Virus record (IMG/VR): IMGVR_UViG_3300047369_000561
Location: 1-50,366 of that record
From: a virus
Reading direction: 5' to 3' (one strand)
Length of the DNA stretch: 50,366 nucleotides
Program-made: the position numbers and the translations under genes
In this document: one piece after another, positions 1 through 7,831 of the stretch
Layout: each line of letters starts with the position of its first letter
Position numbering within the stretch: position 1 is the first letter of the stretch
The notes under the pieces: model-generated
What the model was told of the DNA's origin: nothing
The model's database searches: none
Seen by the model: the letters and a program-made list of their open reading frames with translations, nothing else

Positions 1-253
1 TCAACCGAGCCAAAGAGAGCCAGACCAGCAGGATGCCAGTCCGGTGCCCTTATTCCCCTTTGGGGGGAGTGGAAAACCCAATGATCCCAGCAGCTTGGAG
101 GTCGCGATCCCGCAAGAAGTCGCGCATACGCAAGTATTTGCGCAGGGGGGGGGCGGGTGCTCGACCCCGCCGTCACCTAAACGCGGGACGTGTCACTGGT
201 GAACACGCAGTCGCGCTAATTTTTTGAAACTAAGTTTGTAAAATCTGAACCAA
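1..253. other. leader upstream of packaging genes: G9 run and hairpins, possible cos/pac or attachment region
   Basis: I see no convincing gene here. A run of nine G at 145-153 leads into a GC stem (GGCGGG 152-157 with CCCGCC 166-171). A second hairpin at 189-207 pairs CGTGT with ACACG and CAC with GTG, and directly follows GGACG (186-190). That GGACG could be a degenerate start of the GGACGACA element found before other late genes. A T6 run lies at 220-226. Cleavage sites of tailed phages usually lie next to the terminase genes, so a cos or pac function is possible but is inference. Confidence 0.4.
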
Positions 254-1423
254 ATGACGCTGCCAAACATCGAACAAATCAAGAAGCTCCGCGCTGGCCC
301 GCCAGCCGAGCAGTTCCTCCACCCCCACGAGGTGCCGGACTGGTCCGCCCTGCACTACCCATCCCTCGACGAGATCAAATCCTACCCCAGTCACCCCCGC
401 CCCTACCTTTGGCCCCTGTTCGACCCCATCCACACCTTCGACCGCGAATACCGCATGCTCCGCCCAGACGTGTGCATCTCCGGCACGCGCAACTTCCGCG
501 TCCGAGGTGGCTCCCGCCCGTGGCTCCCCAACGTCTCCCCCAGCACAACACCCCTCGGGCCACGGCGCGTGGCCCTCGACCACCTCGGCTCCGCCGTCAA
601 GCACCTCCCGCGTTACATACCCCCGGACGCGCCCGTCATCAGCCACTGGTCGAACGAGTACCACCCCGAGCCCGACGCTCATGGCGCTGTCATCTACTGC
701 CACTGGTGCGACCGACCCTTCGCCAGCCTCGGCATGGTCATGAACACCAAGGCCCGCACCTTTCCCACTGCCCCAAACGACCCCGACCAGCGGCCTCGCC
801 ACGGGTTCTGTTGCAGCAACTGCTCCGACTTATGGCTCGCTTACACTGGCATATGGCACGTCCGCGTCGCCCTACCCGTCAGGTACAACCGCGACCGCTT
901 CGCCAAGCGCGAATACAAGGTCCGCCCCATCCGGGGCCGCACCAACCACAAGTTCCGCCTCAACGCGAAGTACCGCATCCGTTGGGACTTCCTGCACCGC
1001 TACGTCTCCACACAAGGAACCACCCTCCCCATGAACGACATCGTCTCAAGCCGTGGCACCCGAACGCCGCCCGTCACCAAGGTCCAGCGCAACAAGGTCC
1101 GCCAGCAAATTTACCGCGACACCGAAGACATGGTTCGCATGGCCAAGGCCGTCCTCGCGGGCGACCACGAGTGGAACTCCAGTCAGGTCCAAGTGTTCAA
1201 AACCTTGATGGGCAAAGTCCTACCCGACGCGCACGTCGCCGAGGAGCACACCGAAGAGGCCCAGACCCTCGACAATCTTTCGACCGAAGAGATCGAACGC
1301 CTCATCGCCGAGACCGAAGGCGTCTCCTCTTCCTCATCGCCTTCAGTCATCGACAACGAGCCCGCCCCAGCCATCAAGATCGTCCCCTCCGCAGAGGAAG
1401 ACGACATCCTCTCAGTGGTATAA
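254..1423 (+). CDS. zinc-ribbon protein upstream of large terminase; possible small-terminase role
   Basis: A 389-residue protein that I do not recognise as a family. Residues about 149-190 carry two cysteine pairs, C149-x2-C152 and C187-x2-C190 (C186 adjacent), an apparent zinc ribbon. The N-terminal half is Pro/Trp/Tyr rich. The C-terminal 110 residues are basic helical then acidic, with a Ser-rich linker near the end, a layout compatible with a terminase accessory or DNA-recognition subunit. It is the first gene of the packaging block and is followed after 10 bp by a small ORF and then the large terminase. The small-terminase idea rests on position only. The ATG at 254 is the first start after the leader; no strong Shine-Dalgarno sequence is visible before it. 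Confidence 0.6.
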   Translation: MTLPNIEQIKKLRAGPPAEQFLHPHEVPDWSALHYPSLDEIKSYPSHPRPYLWPLFDPIHTFDREYRMLRPDVCISGTRNFRVRGGSRPWLPNVSPSTTPLGPRRVALDHLGSAVKHLPRYIPPDAPVISHWSNEYHPEPDAHGAVIYCHWCDRPFASLGMVMNTKARTFPTAPNDPDQRPRHGFCCSNCSDLWLAYTGIWHVRVALPVRYNRDRFAKREYKVRPIRGRTNHKFRLNAKYRIRWDFLHRYVSTQGTTLPMNDIVSSRGTRTPPVTKVQRNKVRQQIYRDTEDMVRMAKAVLAGDHEWNSSQVQVFKTLMGKVLPDAHVAEEHTEEAQTLDNLSTEEIERLIAETEGVSSSSSPSVIDNEPAPAIKIVPSAEEDDILSVV

Positions 1424-1433
1424 GGACCAGCAA

Positions 1434-1670
1434 ATGAACGTAAGAAATCGCCAGAAAGACGCCATCCCCGCTAACATCACGGTGGAGGAACTCGGCAGCG
1501 CCATGGCGCAGCTCGACCTTCAGAACATTCCGCCCCACAGGCGGCATGAGGCGATCATGGAGCATCTCGGTCGCATCGCGTCCGAGACAGCCGCTCTACC
1601 TTCCGACCGCCGCAAGCTGATGACCGCCCGACTTATGAGAGCAAAGTTGTCCGCCAATGAGCCTCAGTAA
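1434..1670 (+). CDS. small helical protein preceding TerL; alternative small-terminase candidate
   Basis: A 78-residue, mostly helical, charged protein with no family I can name. Its ATG follows the preceding stop by 10 bp with an AAGGA ribosome site, and its end overlaps the start of the large terminase by 14 bp, so the three genes are probably co-translated. A short helical protein overlapping the terminase start would suit a small-terminase or packaging helper, but there is no sequence motif to prove it. No cysteines, signal peptide or membrane segment are present. Confidence 0.6.
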   Translation: MNVRNRQKDAIPANITVEELGSAMAQLDLQNIPPHRRHEAIMEHLGRIASETAALPSDRRKLMTARLMRAKLSANEPQ

Positions 1671-3384
1671 GAAAGACAAAGCCGCCGCACTCAAGCGCCT
1701 CCTCGCGCTCCGCAAGGCCAAGGACAACTTCATCGACTTCGTCCGTCTTCTGCACCCGGACTGGAACATCCCCCAGTTCCACCTCGACCTTGCCGCGACC
1801 CTCGACGCATTCGGCAAGGACCAGCTCGCGCACCCAACGACCAAAGCGCCCGTGCGCAATCTCATGATTAACATGCCTCCGCGCCACGCGAAGTCCACGT
1901 TCTGCACCGAGCTCTTCCCGGCGTGGTACATGCTGCGCGACCCGCGTCGTTTCATCATGACCACCTCGTACAACAACGACCTCGCCCGTGGCTTTGGCCA
2001 GAACGTCCTCGCCAACGTCAAGCACCCCGAGGCCCAGAAAGCCTTCACCGACTTCGCCCTCAACCCCAAGCGCCAAGCGCCTCAAGAGTGGGCAACAGAA
2101 GCAGGCGGCGTCTACTACGGCATCGGCGTCGGCGGCACCACAGTAGGCCGAGCCGCGAACCTTCTCATCATTGACGACCCCATCCGTTCCCGCGAAGAAG
2201 CCGAGTCACCCACCATGCGGAACAAGGTGTGGGACTTCTACGTCGGCTCCCTCTCCACCCGTATGCAGCCCGAGGTATCCGGCCTTCAGCCCCGACAGAT
2301 TGTCATTCAGACACGCTGGCACACCGACGACCTCTCAGGCCGCATCATGGAACTCGACGAGTGGGACGAGGAAGAGTGGCTCCACCTCAACATTCCGGCC
2401 CGCCGCGAAGTCCCCCTAGAAAAGCGGCTGGCTCGCATGACCCTACCGGAAACCCACGAGCTCTACCTTCCGATCCAGAAGTGGTCGGACTCCAGCGAGG
2501 AGGACCGCTACGTTGGCCCCGGCACCACCCGCCCTGACGCCACCCTCCAGAAAGCTCTATGGCCCGGACGCGGCTTCGACCTCGAATGGCTCCAGAAGCG
2601 CGAGCGTCTCAGCCCGCACGAGTTCCACGCCCAGTACCAACAGTCGCCCTACATCCGTGGTGGTGGCATCATCAAGGACCACTACTGGACCTATTACGAG
2701 CCCGAGCGCACGCCAGAAAACTTCGCCAGCCTCATCATCGGCGTAGACACGGCCTTCACCAAGACGAGCCGCTCCAACTACACCGTGGCCCTCGTCGCTG
2801 GCCTCAGCCAGCAGGGTGACATGTACATCCTCGAGGTAGACCGTGGCCGCTGGGAAAGCCCCGAACTCAAGCGCCGCCTCGTCCATCTCAACAACCGCTG
2901 GCGCGGCAAGGGGCTACGTGGCTTCTACATCGAGTCCGTGACCTCCGGCACAATGATTATCCAAGAGCTGCGCCGGGACAGTGGCATCAACGTCCTGCCC
3001 TACCAGCCACGCGGCAAGGGCGACAAAGAGGCCCGCGTCCACTCTATCCTACCCTTCCTAGAGGGTGGCCGCGTGCTCCTGCCCAGCCGTTCCAAGTGGC
3101 TCGACACCTTCGTGGAAGAGTGTACCGCCTTCCCCTCAGCCAAATACGACGACCAAGTCGACGCCCTCTCCATGACCATCGACGTTCTCAGTCGTCAGCA
3201 CCTCGCGCCCTTCGAAGATCAACTGGCCAGCACCGGCCCCCTCAGCACGTCCGCCTACGGCTCCAGTCTCAACGATCAGCTCGGCAATCTTGGCCAGCCA
3301 AATCAAAAGAAAAAATCCTGGGCTGGCTTCGGCATGTCCGCCTACGACGACGACCTCAAGCGACCCATCAAACAAAAGCGCTGA
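1657..3384 (+). CDS. terL: terminase large subunit (packaging ATPase and nuclease)
   Basis: Packages concatemeric DNA into the prohead with an N-terminal ATPase and cuts it with a C-terminal RNase H-like nuclease. Walker A is PPRHAKS at residues 74-80 and Walker B is LLIIDDP at 169-175. The nuclease has an Asp in the IIGVDTAF strand (D364), an acidic strand FYIES further on, and the terminal DDQVDALS motif (D498, D499, D502). At 575 residues it has the usual length for the family and looks intact. It sits directly before the portal gene, as expected. Its start overlaps the upstream ORF by 14 bp. The last 50 residues are a polar, Lys-rich tail outside the known domains. Confidence 0.95.
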   Translation: MSLSKKDKAAALKRLLALRKAKDNFIDFVRLLHPDWNIPQFHLDLAATLDAFGKDQLAHPTTKAPVRNLMINMPPRHAKSTFCTELFPAWYMLRDPRRFIMTTSYNNDLARGFGQNVLANVKHPEAQKAFTDFALNPKRQAPQEWATEAGGVYYGIGVGGTTVGRAANLLIIDDPIRSREEAESPTMRNKVWDFYVGSLSTRMQPEVSGLQPRQIVIQTRWHTDDLSGRIMELDEWDEEEWLHLNIPARREVPLEKRLARMTLPETHELYLPIQKWSDSSEEDRYVGPGTTRPDATLQKALWPGRGFDLEWLQKRERLSPHEFHAQYQQSPYIRGGGIIKDHYWTYYEPERTPENFASLIIGVDTAFTKTSRSNYTVALVAGLSQQGDMYILEVDRGRWESPELKRRLVHLNNRWRGKGLRGFYIESVTSGTMIIQELRRDSGINVLPYQPRGKGDKEARVHSILPFLEGGRVLLPSRSKWLDTFVEECTAFPSAKYDDQVDALSMTIDVLSRQHLAPFEDQLASTGPLSTSAYGSSLNDQLGNLGQPNQKKKSWAGFGMSAYDDDLKRPIKQKR

Positions 3385-3422
3385 GGACGACACCCCGCGC
3401 CAACTGAGTCACAAACAAACCC
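3385..3422 (+). promoter_or_regulatory. GGACGACA late element, copy A (before portal)
   Basis: GGACGACA at 3385-3392 starts immediately after the TGA of the terminase gene and lies 38 bp before the portal ATG. This is the shortest copy; unlike others I see no hairpin between the octamer and the start codon. The role (promoter, processing site or other) is inferred from recurrence before late genes. Confidence 0.45.
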
Positions 3423-5339
3423 ATGGCCACATCATATTTTGGCGACTACCGCTCGTCCGCCAGCGAGCAACTCGAAAGCACTCGACAGATCGCTGACTTG
3501 AGCGACCACGCGCAAGCACTCGAGGCCAACATCGACATCAGCGACCTGCTCACAGACGAGCAGGAGCGCAAGATCGTGCAGTACGTCAAGTCGTGCTCCG
3601 AGATGAGCTACGCCAAAATCTCCCAGCGTTACCCTGCATGGCTCGAGGCAGACCGCGCCCACGACGTTTACGTGCCGCCAGACACGACCGAGTTCCGTGA
3701 AAAGGCCGTCATGTCGGACACCCGCGCCATCGCGGACACCGTTTTGACCTACCAGATGGCCGCACTGACGGGCCGCAACCCGATGTTTATGTTGGAGGGT
3801 CTCAACCGAAAGAGCCGCAACGCCGCCGTGGTCCTCGAGCGCGTCCTGCACCAGCACATGCGCCGCACGGCAGGAGAGGCCAAGCTCCTCCAGATGCTGC
3901 AAGACGGCATTCGTTATGGCTTTGCCCCCACGAAGATCGTGTGGAACGGGCAAGACAACACCAACCACATCGTCAACATTGACCCTCGCCGCTGCTTCCC
4001 AGACCCCCGCGTCCAGTGGGGCGAGTGGGACCGCATGCAGTTCGTGGTCAGCACCGAGTACATGTCCACCTCGGCCCTGCTCAGTTCAGGCATGTACCCG
4101 AAAATGATGAAGTACCCGGCCCTCAGCGAGAGCCGGACCTCCACCCGCACGGGTTGGAACAGCCACAAGAACCACAAGGAAGTCACGCAAGGTCTCAACG
4201 TAGACCCGGTCTTCAACCCCACGACACAAGACAGCAGCCTCTTCCAACTAGGCTCAGCTCGAACCGTAGACGAAATCTGGTTCCGCGTTCAGGGCTGGGA
4301 AATCGGCATGCCCCAAGCGGGCACCGTCTACCTAACAGCCACGATCCTCGACGAAGAGGTCTGCATCCGCTTCCAGCTCAACCCCTACGGCAAGCAACTG
4401 CCCTTCGTCTTCGGTGGCCTCTACCACGACAGCCACAAGACCTACGGCCAGAGTCTTTACGACCTCCTTCTTCCGATGCACCACATCGCGACGTACCTGT
4501 TGCGCAGCCGGATCGACAACATCTCAGCGACGATGACCAACCTTATCTTCGCCGATCCGAGCCGCATCCACATCAGCGACCTGATCGACCGTAACCCATT
4601 CGGCATCGTCCGAACCCTTCCGGGCACCAACCCCGGAGAGGGCTTGTTCATCAGCCAAGTGCCAGACGTAACCCGTGGCCACTTCCAAGACATCGCCCAG
4701 ATGGCCGACCTCAAGCAGCGCGTCTCAGCAGCAAGCGACGCCCAGCAAGGCGTACCCACCAGTGACGTGCGCACGGCCACAGAAATCCAACGCCTGACCC
4801 AGCTCGGCTCCCAGCGCCTCGGTGTTCTCAGCCGCCTCACCTCGGCCCAGACCATCCGTCCCATGGTCCGCATGATGATTGGAAACATTCAGGACGCAGT
4901 GTCCGCCTCCGGCGAGATCCAAGTGAGCCAGAAAGCCCTCCCGGCCAACCTCCAGTCCATCACCAATGACGGCTACCTCGACTTCAATCCGGCCATGCTG
5001 GACGGCGACATCGACTACCTCGTCATTGACGGCTCACTTCCACTCGAGCCGACCCGCGATCCGAACGTGTGGATGCAGATGATCCAGATCATGAACCAGA
5101 CCGGGCTCAACATGGAGTTCGACATGTCTCAGATCACCGAGGAAGCGATCCGTTCCATGGGCGTCAGCGACCTCGACCGCTTCCGCATCAGTCCCGAAGA
5201 GCTCAAGCAGAACGGCCTCAGCCCCTCCCAGCAGATGGCCATGGCCCAAGCCGACCGTGGCGCGACGGGCAAGATACAAGAGGGCGAAACAATCCAGCGA
5301 GAAGTCGAGCGAGGCAACCTCGTTCCCGCCAACCGCTAA
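3423..5339 (+). CDS. portal (head-to-tail connector) protein, short-tailed phage type
   Basis: Forms the dodecameric ring through which DNA enters and leaves the head. The 638-residue length, position right after the large terminase, and a sequence style with an early helical region, a mid domain of conserved aromatic/Asp-Pro-Arg segments (IDPRRCFPDP near residue 185) and a Gln-rich C-terminal barrel-like tail fit portals of P22/T7-like podoviruses. There is no short diagnostic motif for portals, so this call rests on context and overall resemblance. Unusually, it is not followed by scaffold and capsid genes: about 12 kb of small proteins, fibres and lysis genes intervene. Confidence 0.85.
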   Translation: MATSYFGDYRSSASEQLESTRQIADLSDHAQALEANIDISDLLTDEQERKIVQYVKSCSEMSYAKISQRYPAWLEADRAHDVYVPPDTTEFREKAVMSDTRAIADTVLTYQMAALTGRNPMFMLEGLNRKSRNAAVVLERVLHQHMRRTAGEAKLLQMLQDGIRYGFAPTKIVWNGQDNTNHIVNIDPRRCFPDPRVQWGEWDRMQFVVSTEYMSTSALLSSGMYPKMMKYPALSESRTSTRTGWNSHKNHKEVTQGLNVDPVFNPTTQDSSLFQLGSARTVDEIWFRVQGWEIGMPQAGTVYLTATILDEEVCIRFQLNPYGKQLPFVFGGLYHDSHKTYGQSLYDLLLPMHHIATYLLRSRIDNISATMTNLIFADPSRIHISDLIDRNPFGIVRTLPGTNPGEGLFISQVPDVTRGHFQDIAQMADLKQRVSAASDAQQGVPTSDVRTATEIQRLTQLGSQRLGVLSRLTSAQTIRPMVRMMIGNIQDAVSASGEIQVSQKALPANLQSITNDGYLDFNPAMLDGDIDYLVIDGSLPLEPTRDPNVWMQMIQIMNQTGLNMEFDMSQITEEAIRSMGVSDLDRFRISPEELKQNGLSPSQQMAMAQADRGATGKIQEGETIQREVERGNLVPANR

Positions 5340-5398
5340 GGACGACAGTCGCCCTCAGCCTCGGCCATAGTGCGCGCACCAACAGAAGGACGCGCACT
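5340..5398 (+). promoter_or_regulatory. GGACGACA late element, copy B, with start-codon-sequestering hairpin
   Basis: GGACGACA (5340-5347) abuts the portal stop codon. A perfect 11-bp inverted repeat pairs 5366-5376 (CATAGTGCGCG) with 5391-5401 (CGCGCACTATG) across a 14-nt loop holding the AGAAGGA ribosome site. The right arm contains the ATG of the next gene (5399-5401), so in RNA the start codon would be buried in the stem while the ribosome site stays in the loop. Confidence 0.6.
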
Positions 5399-5518
5399 AT
5401 GCCGTACAGCACCAAAAAAGCACCCGCCCGCAAGCCAGCCAAAGCCAAGGCAGGCAAAGCATCCTCCGCCCGCAAGGTCGGCGCAACGAAGCCCGGCATC
5501 ATGGGCAAGCGGAAGTAG
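5399..5518 (+). CDS. 39-residue Lys/Arg-rich microprotein
   Basis: A very short protein, about one third Lys/Arg, rich in Ala and Pro, and probably disordered. It opens a run of three tiny basic genes right after the portal. AAGGA at 5386-5390 serves as ribosome site, and the ATG lies inside the hairpin described for copy B of the late element. I cannot assign a function. Candidates are a DNA-binding core or condensing peptide, or a capsid cement peptide; both are inference from charge and position. The small size makes the call depend on the good ribosome site and its fit between neighbours. Confidence 0.6.
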   Translation: MPYSTKKAPARKPAKAKAGKASSARKVGATKPGIMGKRK

Positions 5519-5522
5519 CATC

Positions 5523-5666
5523 ATGGCACGCGGTCTCTACGACAACATCAACGCCCGCAAGAAGGCGGGCAAGTCCCGCTCGAAGTCCAAATCGACCATT
5601 GACCCCAAGGTCTACAAGTCGATGAAGGCCAAGACGGGCAAGTTCTCAGCCAAGAAGAAGAAGTAA
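5523..5666 (+). CDS. 47-residue basic microprotein (short conserved phage protein)
   Basis: A 47-residue protein starting 4 bp after the preceding stop and ending KKKK. The N-terminal MARGLYDNINARKKAG segment looks like a short protein I recall from other marine phages, where its role is unknown. Nearly 40% of residues are Lys or Arg, with no hydrophobic core, so a nucleic-acid or inner-capsid contact is plausible. It is translated between two other Lys-rich small proteins, which suggests a common function. The start is the first ATG after the previous stop, and longer upstream extensions would overlap that gene. Confidence 0.65.
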   Translation: MARGLYDNINARKKAGKSRSKSKSTIDPKVYKSMKAKTGKFSAKKKK

Positions 5667-5668
5667 CC

Positions 5669-5920
5669 ATGGCAAAACCCGCGAAAGGCAAAGCCAAAGT
5701 CAAGGTCACGGCCAGCGGCAAGCGCGTGAGCTACGGCCAAGCGGGCAAGGCCAAAGGCGGCGGTCCCCGCGTCAAGCCGGGCAGTTCAAAAGGTGACAGC
5801 TACTGCGCAAGATCGGCTGGCCAAGCTAAAAAGCACCCAGCCGCCGCTAAAGACCCCAACAGTCCCCTGCGCCTATCCCGCAAACGCTGGAAGTGCTCGG
5901 GCACCAAGAGCAGGAAGTGA
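5669..5920 (+). CDS. basic conserved phage protein (DUF6321-like)
   Basis: An 83-residue Lys/Gly/Ser-rich protein. The central SYGQAGKAKGGGPRVKPG stretch, the SYCARSAGQ segment with one Cys, the NSPLRLSRKRWKCSG end and overall length resemble the phage family I know as DUF6321, whose function is undescribed; this match is from memory. It begins 2 bp after the preceding gene and ends 1 bp before the next, clearly in one operon. The two cysteines, around residues 46 and 77, could bind metal or form a bridge. It is the third of three consecutive cationic small proteins after the portal. Confidence 0.7.
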   Translation: MAKPAKGKAKVKVTASGKRVSYGQAGKAKGGGPRVKPGSSKGDSYCARSAGQAKKHPAAAKDPNSPLRLSRKRWKCSGTKSRK

Positions 5921-5921
5921 C

Positions 5922-6215
5922 ATGACCGACCGTCTCGACCCCAACAAGAACATCGTCCTCCGGGCGCAGCTTCAAAACCTGCAACCCAAAGAGCGCGACC
6001 TGTTCCACACGCTTCTCGGCGCTCTCCGCGAGGAGATCGAGGCCGAGCATGGTCGTGTCACGACCTACCTCTCCGACGCCCGCAAGACCATGGCCGATCT
6101 GAACCTCCGCCACGACAGTCTCGAAGGCGAGATGACCCGTTTCCTCGACGACCTCAAGCGTGAGCCCACTCGCGCGGCGGTCATCAAGTATATGAAGGAC
6201 ATGGGCATCTACTAA
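5922..6215 (+). CDS. helical coiled-coil-like small protein
   Basis: A 97-residue protein of unknown function, almost entirely helical by composition, with charged heptad-like stretches between residues 20 and 90 (alternating Leu with Glu/Arg). The ATG at 5922 is chosen because it follows the previous stop directly after AGGAAGTGA, which supplies a ribosome site. Its stop TAA shares a base with the ATG of the next gene (TAATG), implying translational coupling to the first fibre gene. It could be a fibre-assembly or connector helper, but nothing in the sequence shows this. Confidence 0.65.
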   Translation: MTDRLDPNKNIVLRAQLQNLQPKERDLFHTLLGALREEIEAEHGRVTTYLSDARKTMADLNLRHDSLEGEMTRFLDDLKREPTRAAVIKYMKDMGIY

Positions 6216-7474
6216 TGAGCCACGTCACCTCCTCATCAGGTTCCGGCTTTAATCCCACTCGGCCACCCGCCGACAGGATCAGGTTCGTCAGCACGTACAC
6301 TGGCGAGCACAACCTCGACACGTACCTCGAGCACGCCGAGCGAGGGGGCCGCAGTCTCAGCGACCTGCTTTCCGATCTATTCAACGCCGCTGGCGATTTC
6401 AACGGCGACCTGTTTCAGTTCCGCCAGACCTCTGGCCAAGTGCAAGTCCGCGTCGGCACCTACACCTCTGGCCAGCCAGAAGCGGGTTGGTCCACTCTGA
6501 CGCCCACGCTTCGCGCATCGGGCAGCTTTGTCACCCAGACGGTCTACAACCAGCTCGAACTGGTAGGCGTTGGCTCCAAGCTCTACATCGTCAACACCGA
6601 TGGCCAGTCCTATGCCAGCCAAGCGGCCTTCGAAGCCGCCTCGACCACCGACCTTCTCTTCGACGCGGCCACCTTTGGTGACGCCTCCGAGGCCATCGCC
6701 ATTCAGAAGGCGGCAGAAGCCAGCCAATCTGCAACGAACGCGGCCACGTCCCTCGCCTCGGTCACGACCGCCGTTACTGCTTTTGAGACGCCGACCACGG
6801 GCTCACTGGCTGTCGCCCAGGCATCGGCTACCTCGGCCACCTCGACCAAGGCCCAAATCGACACGATCTACGCTGACATCCAGACGATCCAAGGCAATGT
6901 AAACAGCAACCTGCTTCAGTCAGGCACCAACCTGAACTCGGCTACAGCCCTCATCCAGCAGGCCACCACGGACCTGACCGCGCTCACGGCCATCGCCACC
7001 CAGCAGACCTCTGACATTTCTGCCGTCCAAGCTGTCGCGAACCAGAACCAGACAGCGCTCAACTCAGTCACCACTCAGCAGACCGCTCTGACCGCCTCGG
7101 CCAGCAGCATCAGTGCCACTCAATCCCAGCTCACGACCGACCAAGCGCAAGTCACCACGGATGCGGCAGCAGCCACAGCCGTTCTGACCGACAGCGGCTT
7201 CATCGCGGTCAATGCGGCTCTCAGCGGCTCCATTGCCACTGTGTCCTCGAACATTGCGGCCATCAACACGCTCAACACGTCATTTGCAGGCGTTGTAACG
7301 GGCGGCACCACCATATCGGCCTTCGCCTCAGCCGCCAGCACGCTCCAGCCCCGCGCTTCAGACATCCAGACCGTGGCGACCAACATCGACAGTGTTGTTG
7401 CTGCCGCACAGGTAGCGGACATTGGCGCGGCCCTCGAAGGGGCTCTCGTCATTGGCCCACTGATCCTGACGTAA
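6215..7474 (+). CDS. tail fibre protein 1 with virion-anchor-like N-terminal module
   Basis: A 419-residue fibre-like protein. Residues 20-95 contain a module (LDTYLEHAERGGRSLSDLL, then VQVRVGTY and a GW-S-TL turn) that recurs in the products starting at 12494 and 21945; I take it as the part that docks on the tail. Residues 150-400 are low-complexity Ala/Thr/Ser/Gln repeats with coiled-coil character, typical of fibre shafts. The short C-terminus lacks a recognisable receptor-binding domain, so tip function may lie in the next genes. It overlaps the upstream gene by one base. Confidence 0.75.
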   Translation: MSHVTSSSGSGFNPTRPPADRIRFVSTYTGEHNLDTYLEHAERGGRSLSDLLSDLFNAAGDFNGDLFQFRQTSGQVQVRVGTYTSGQPEAGWSTLTPTLRASGSFVTQTVYNQLELVGVGSKLYIVNTDGQSYASQAAFEAASTTDLLFDAATFGDASEAIAIQKAAEASQSATNAATSLASVTTAVTAFETPTTGSLAVAQASATSATSTKAQIDTIYADIQTIQGNVNSNLLQSGTNLNSATALIQQATTDLTALTAIATQQTSDISAVQAVANQNQTALNSVTTQQTALTASASSISATQSQLTTDQAQVTTDAAAATAVLTDSGFIAVNAALSGSIATVSSNIAAINTLNTSFAGVVTGGTTISAFASAASTLQPRASDIQTVATNIDSVVAAAQVADIGAALEGALVIGPLILT

Positions 7475-7484
7475 GGAAACCACC

Positions 7485-7829
7485 ATGCCCTCGACCCTCA
7501 CCGCTCACACATGGCCTCCGCAGACAGGGCTATCTACGACGCAGCTCCATACGGTGTTTGGCCCCGCTCCAAACAGCGCGTCAGACAAATCGACCCTCAT
7601 CACCTGTCTGCGCGTTGTGAACACGGCGACTGACGATCTTTCGGTGGAGTACGACCTCAAGGTCAACGGCCAGTACCTCATGCGTGGCGCACACGTTTTG
7701 CCCCGAGGCATGGAGGACTTGGCCCCCGGCGGGACGACGCTCGTTCTCAACAAGGGTAGTTCTGTCGAGATCAAAGTCGGCACCACCGACGGCATAGCCG
7801 TTCACCTCGACGTAATAACCCGGAGCTAG
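7485..7829 (+). CDS. small beta-rich virion or fibre accessory protein
   Basis: A 114-residue protein, beta-strand rich by composition (alternating Val/Thr/Leu in its second half), with no family I can name. It starts 10 bp after fibre 1 with an AAGGAAA ribosome site, and fibre-like gene 7832 starts 2 bp after it. Such small proteins between fibre genes can be fibre tips, caps or adaptors; this is inference from position. No signal peptide, membrane segment or catalytic motif is visible. Confidence 0.65.
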   Translation: MPSTLTAHTWPPQTGLSTTQLHTVFGPAPNSASDKSTLITCLRVVNTATDDLSVEYDLKVNGQYLMRGAHVLPRGMEDLAPGGTTLVLNKGSSVEIKVGTTDGIAVHLDVITRS

Positions 7830-7831
7830 TC

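Noticed and set aside
33-227. 64-codon open frame at the start of the window
   Set aside because: It translates the G9 run and hairpins into an Arg-rich string, has no ribosome site and no protein-like pattern.
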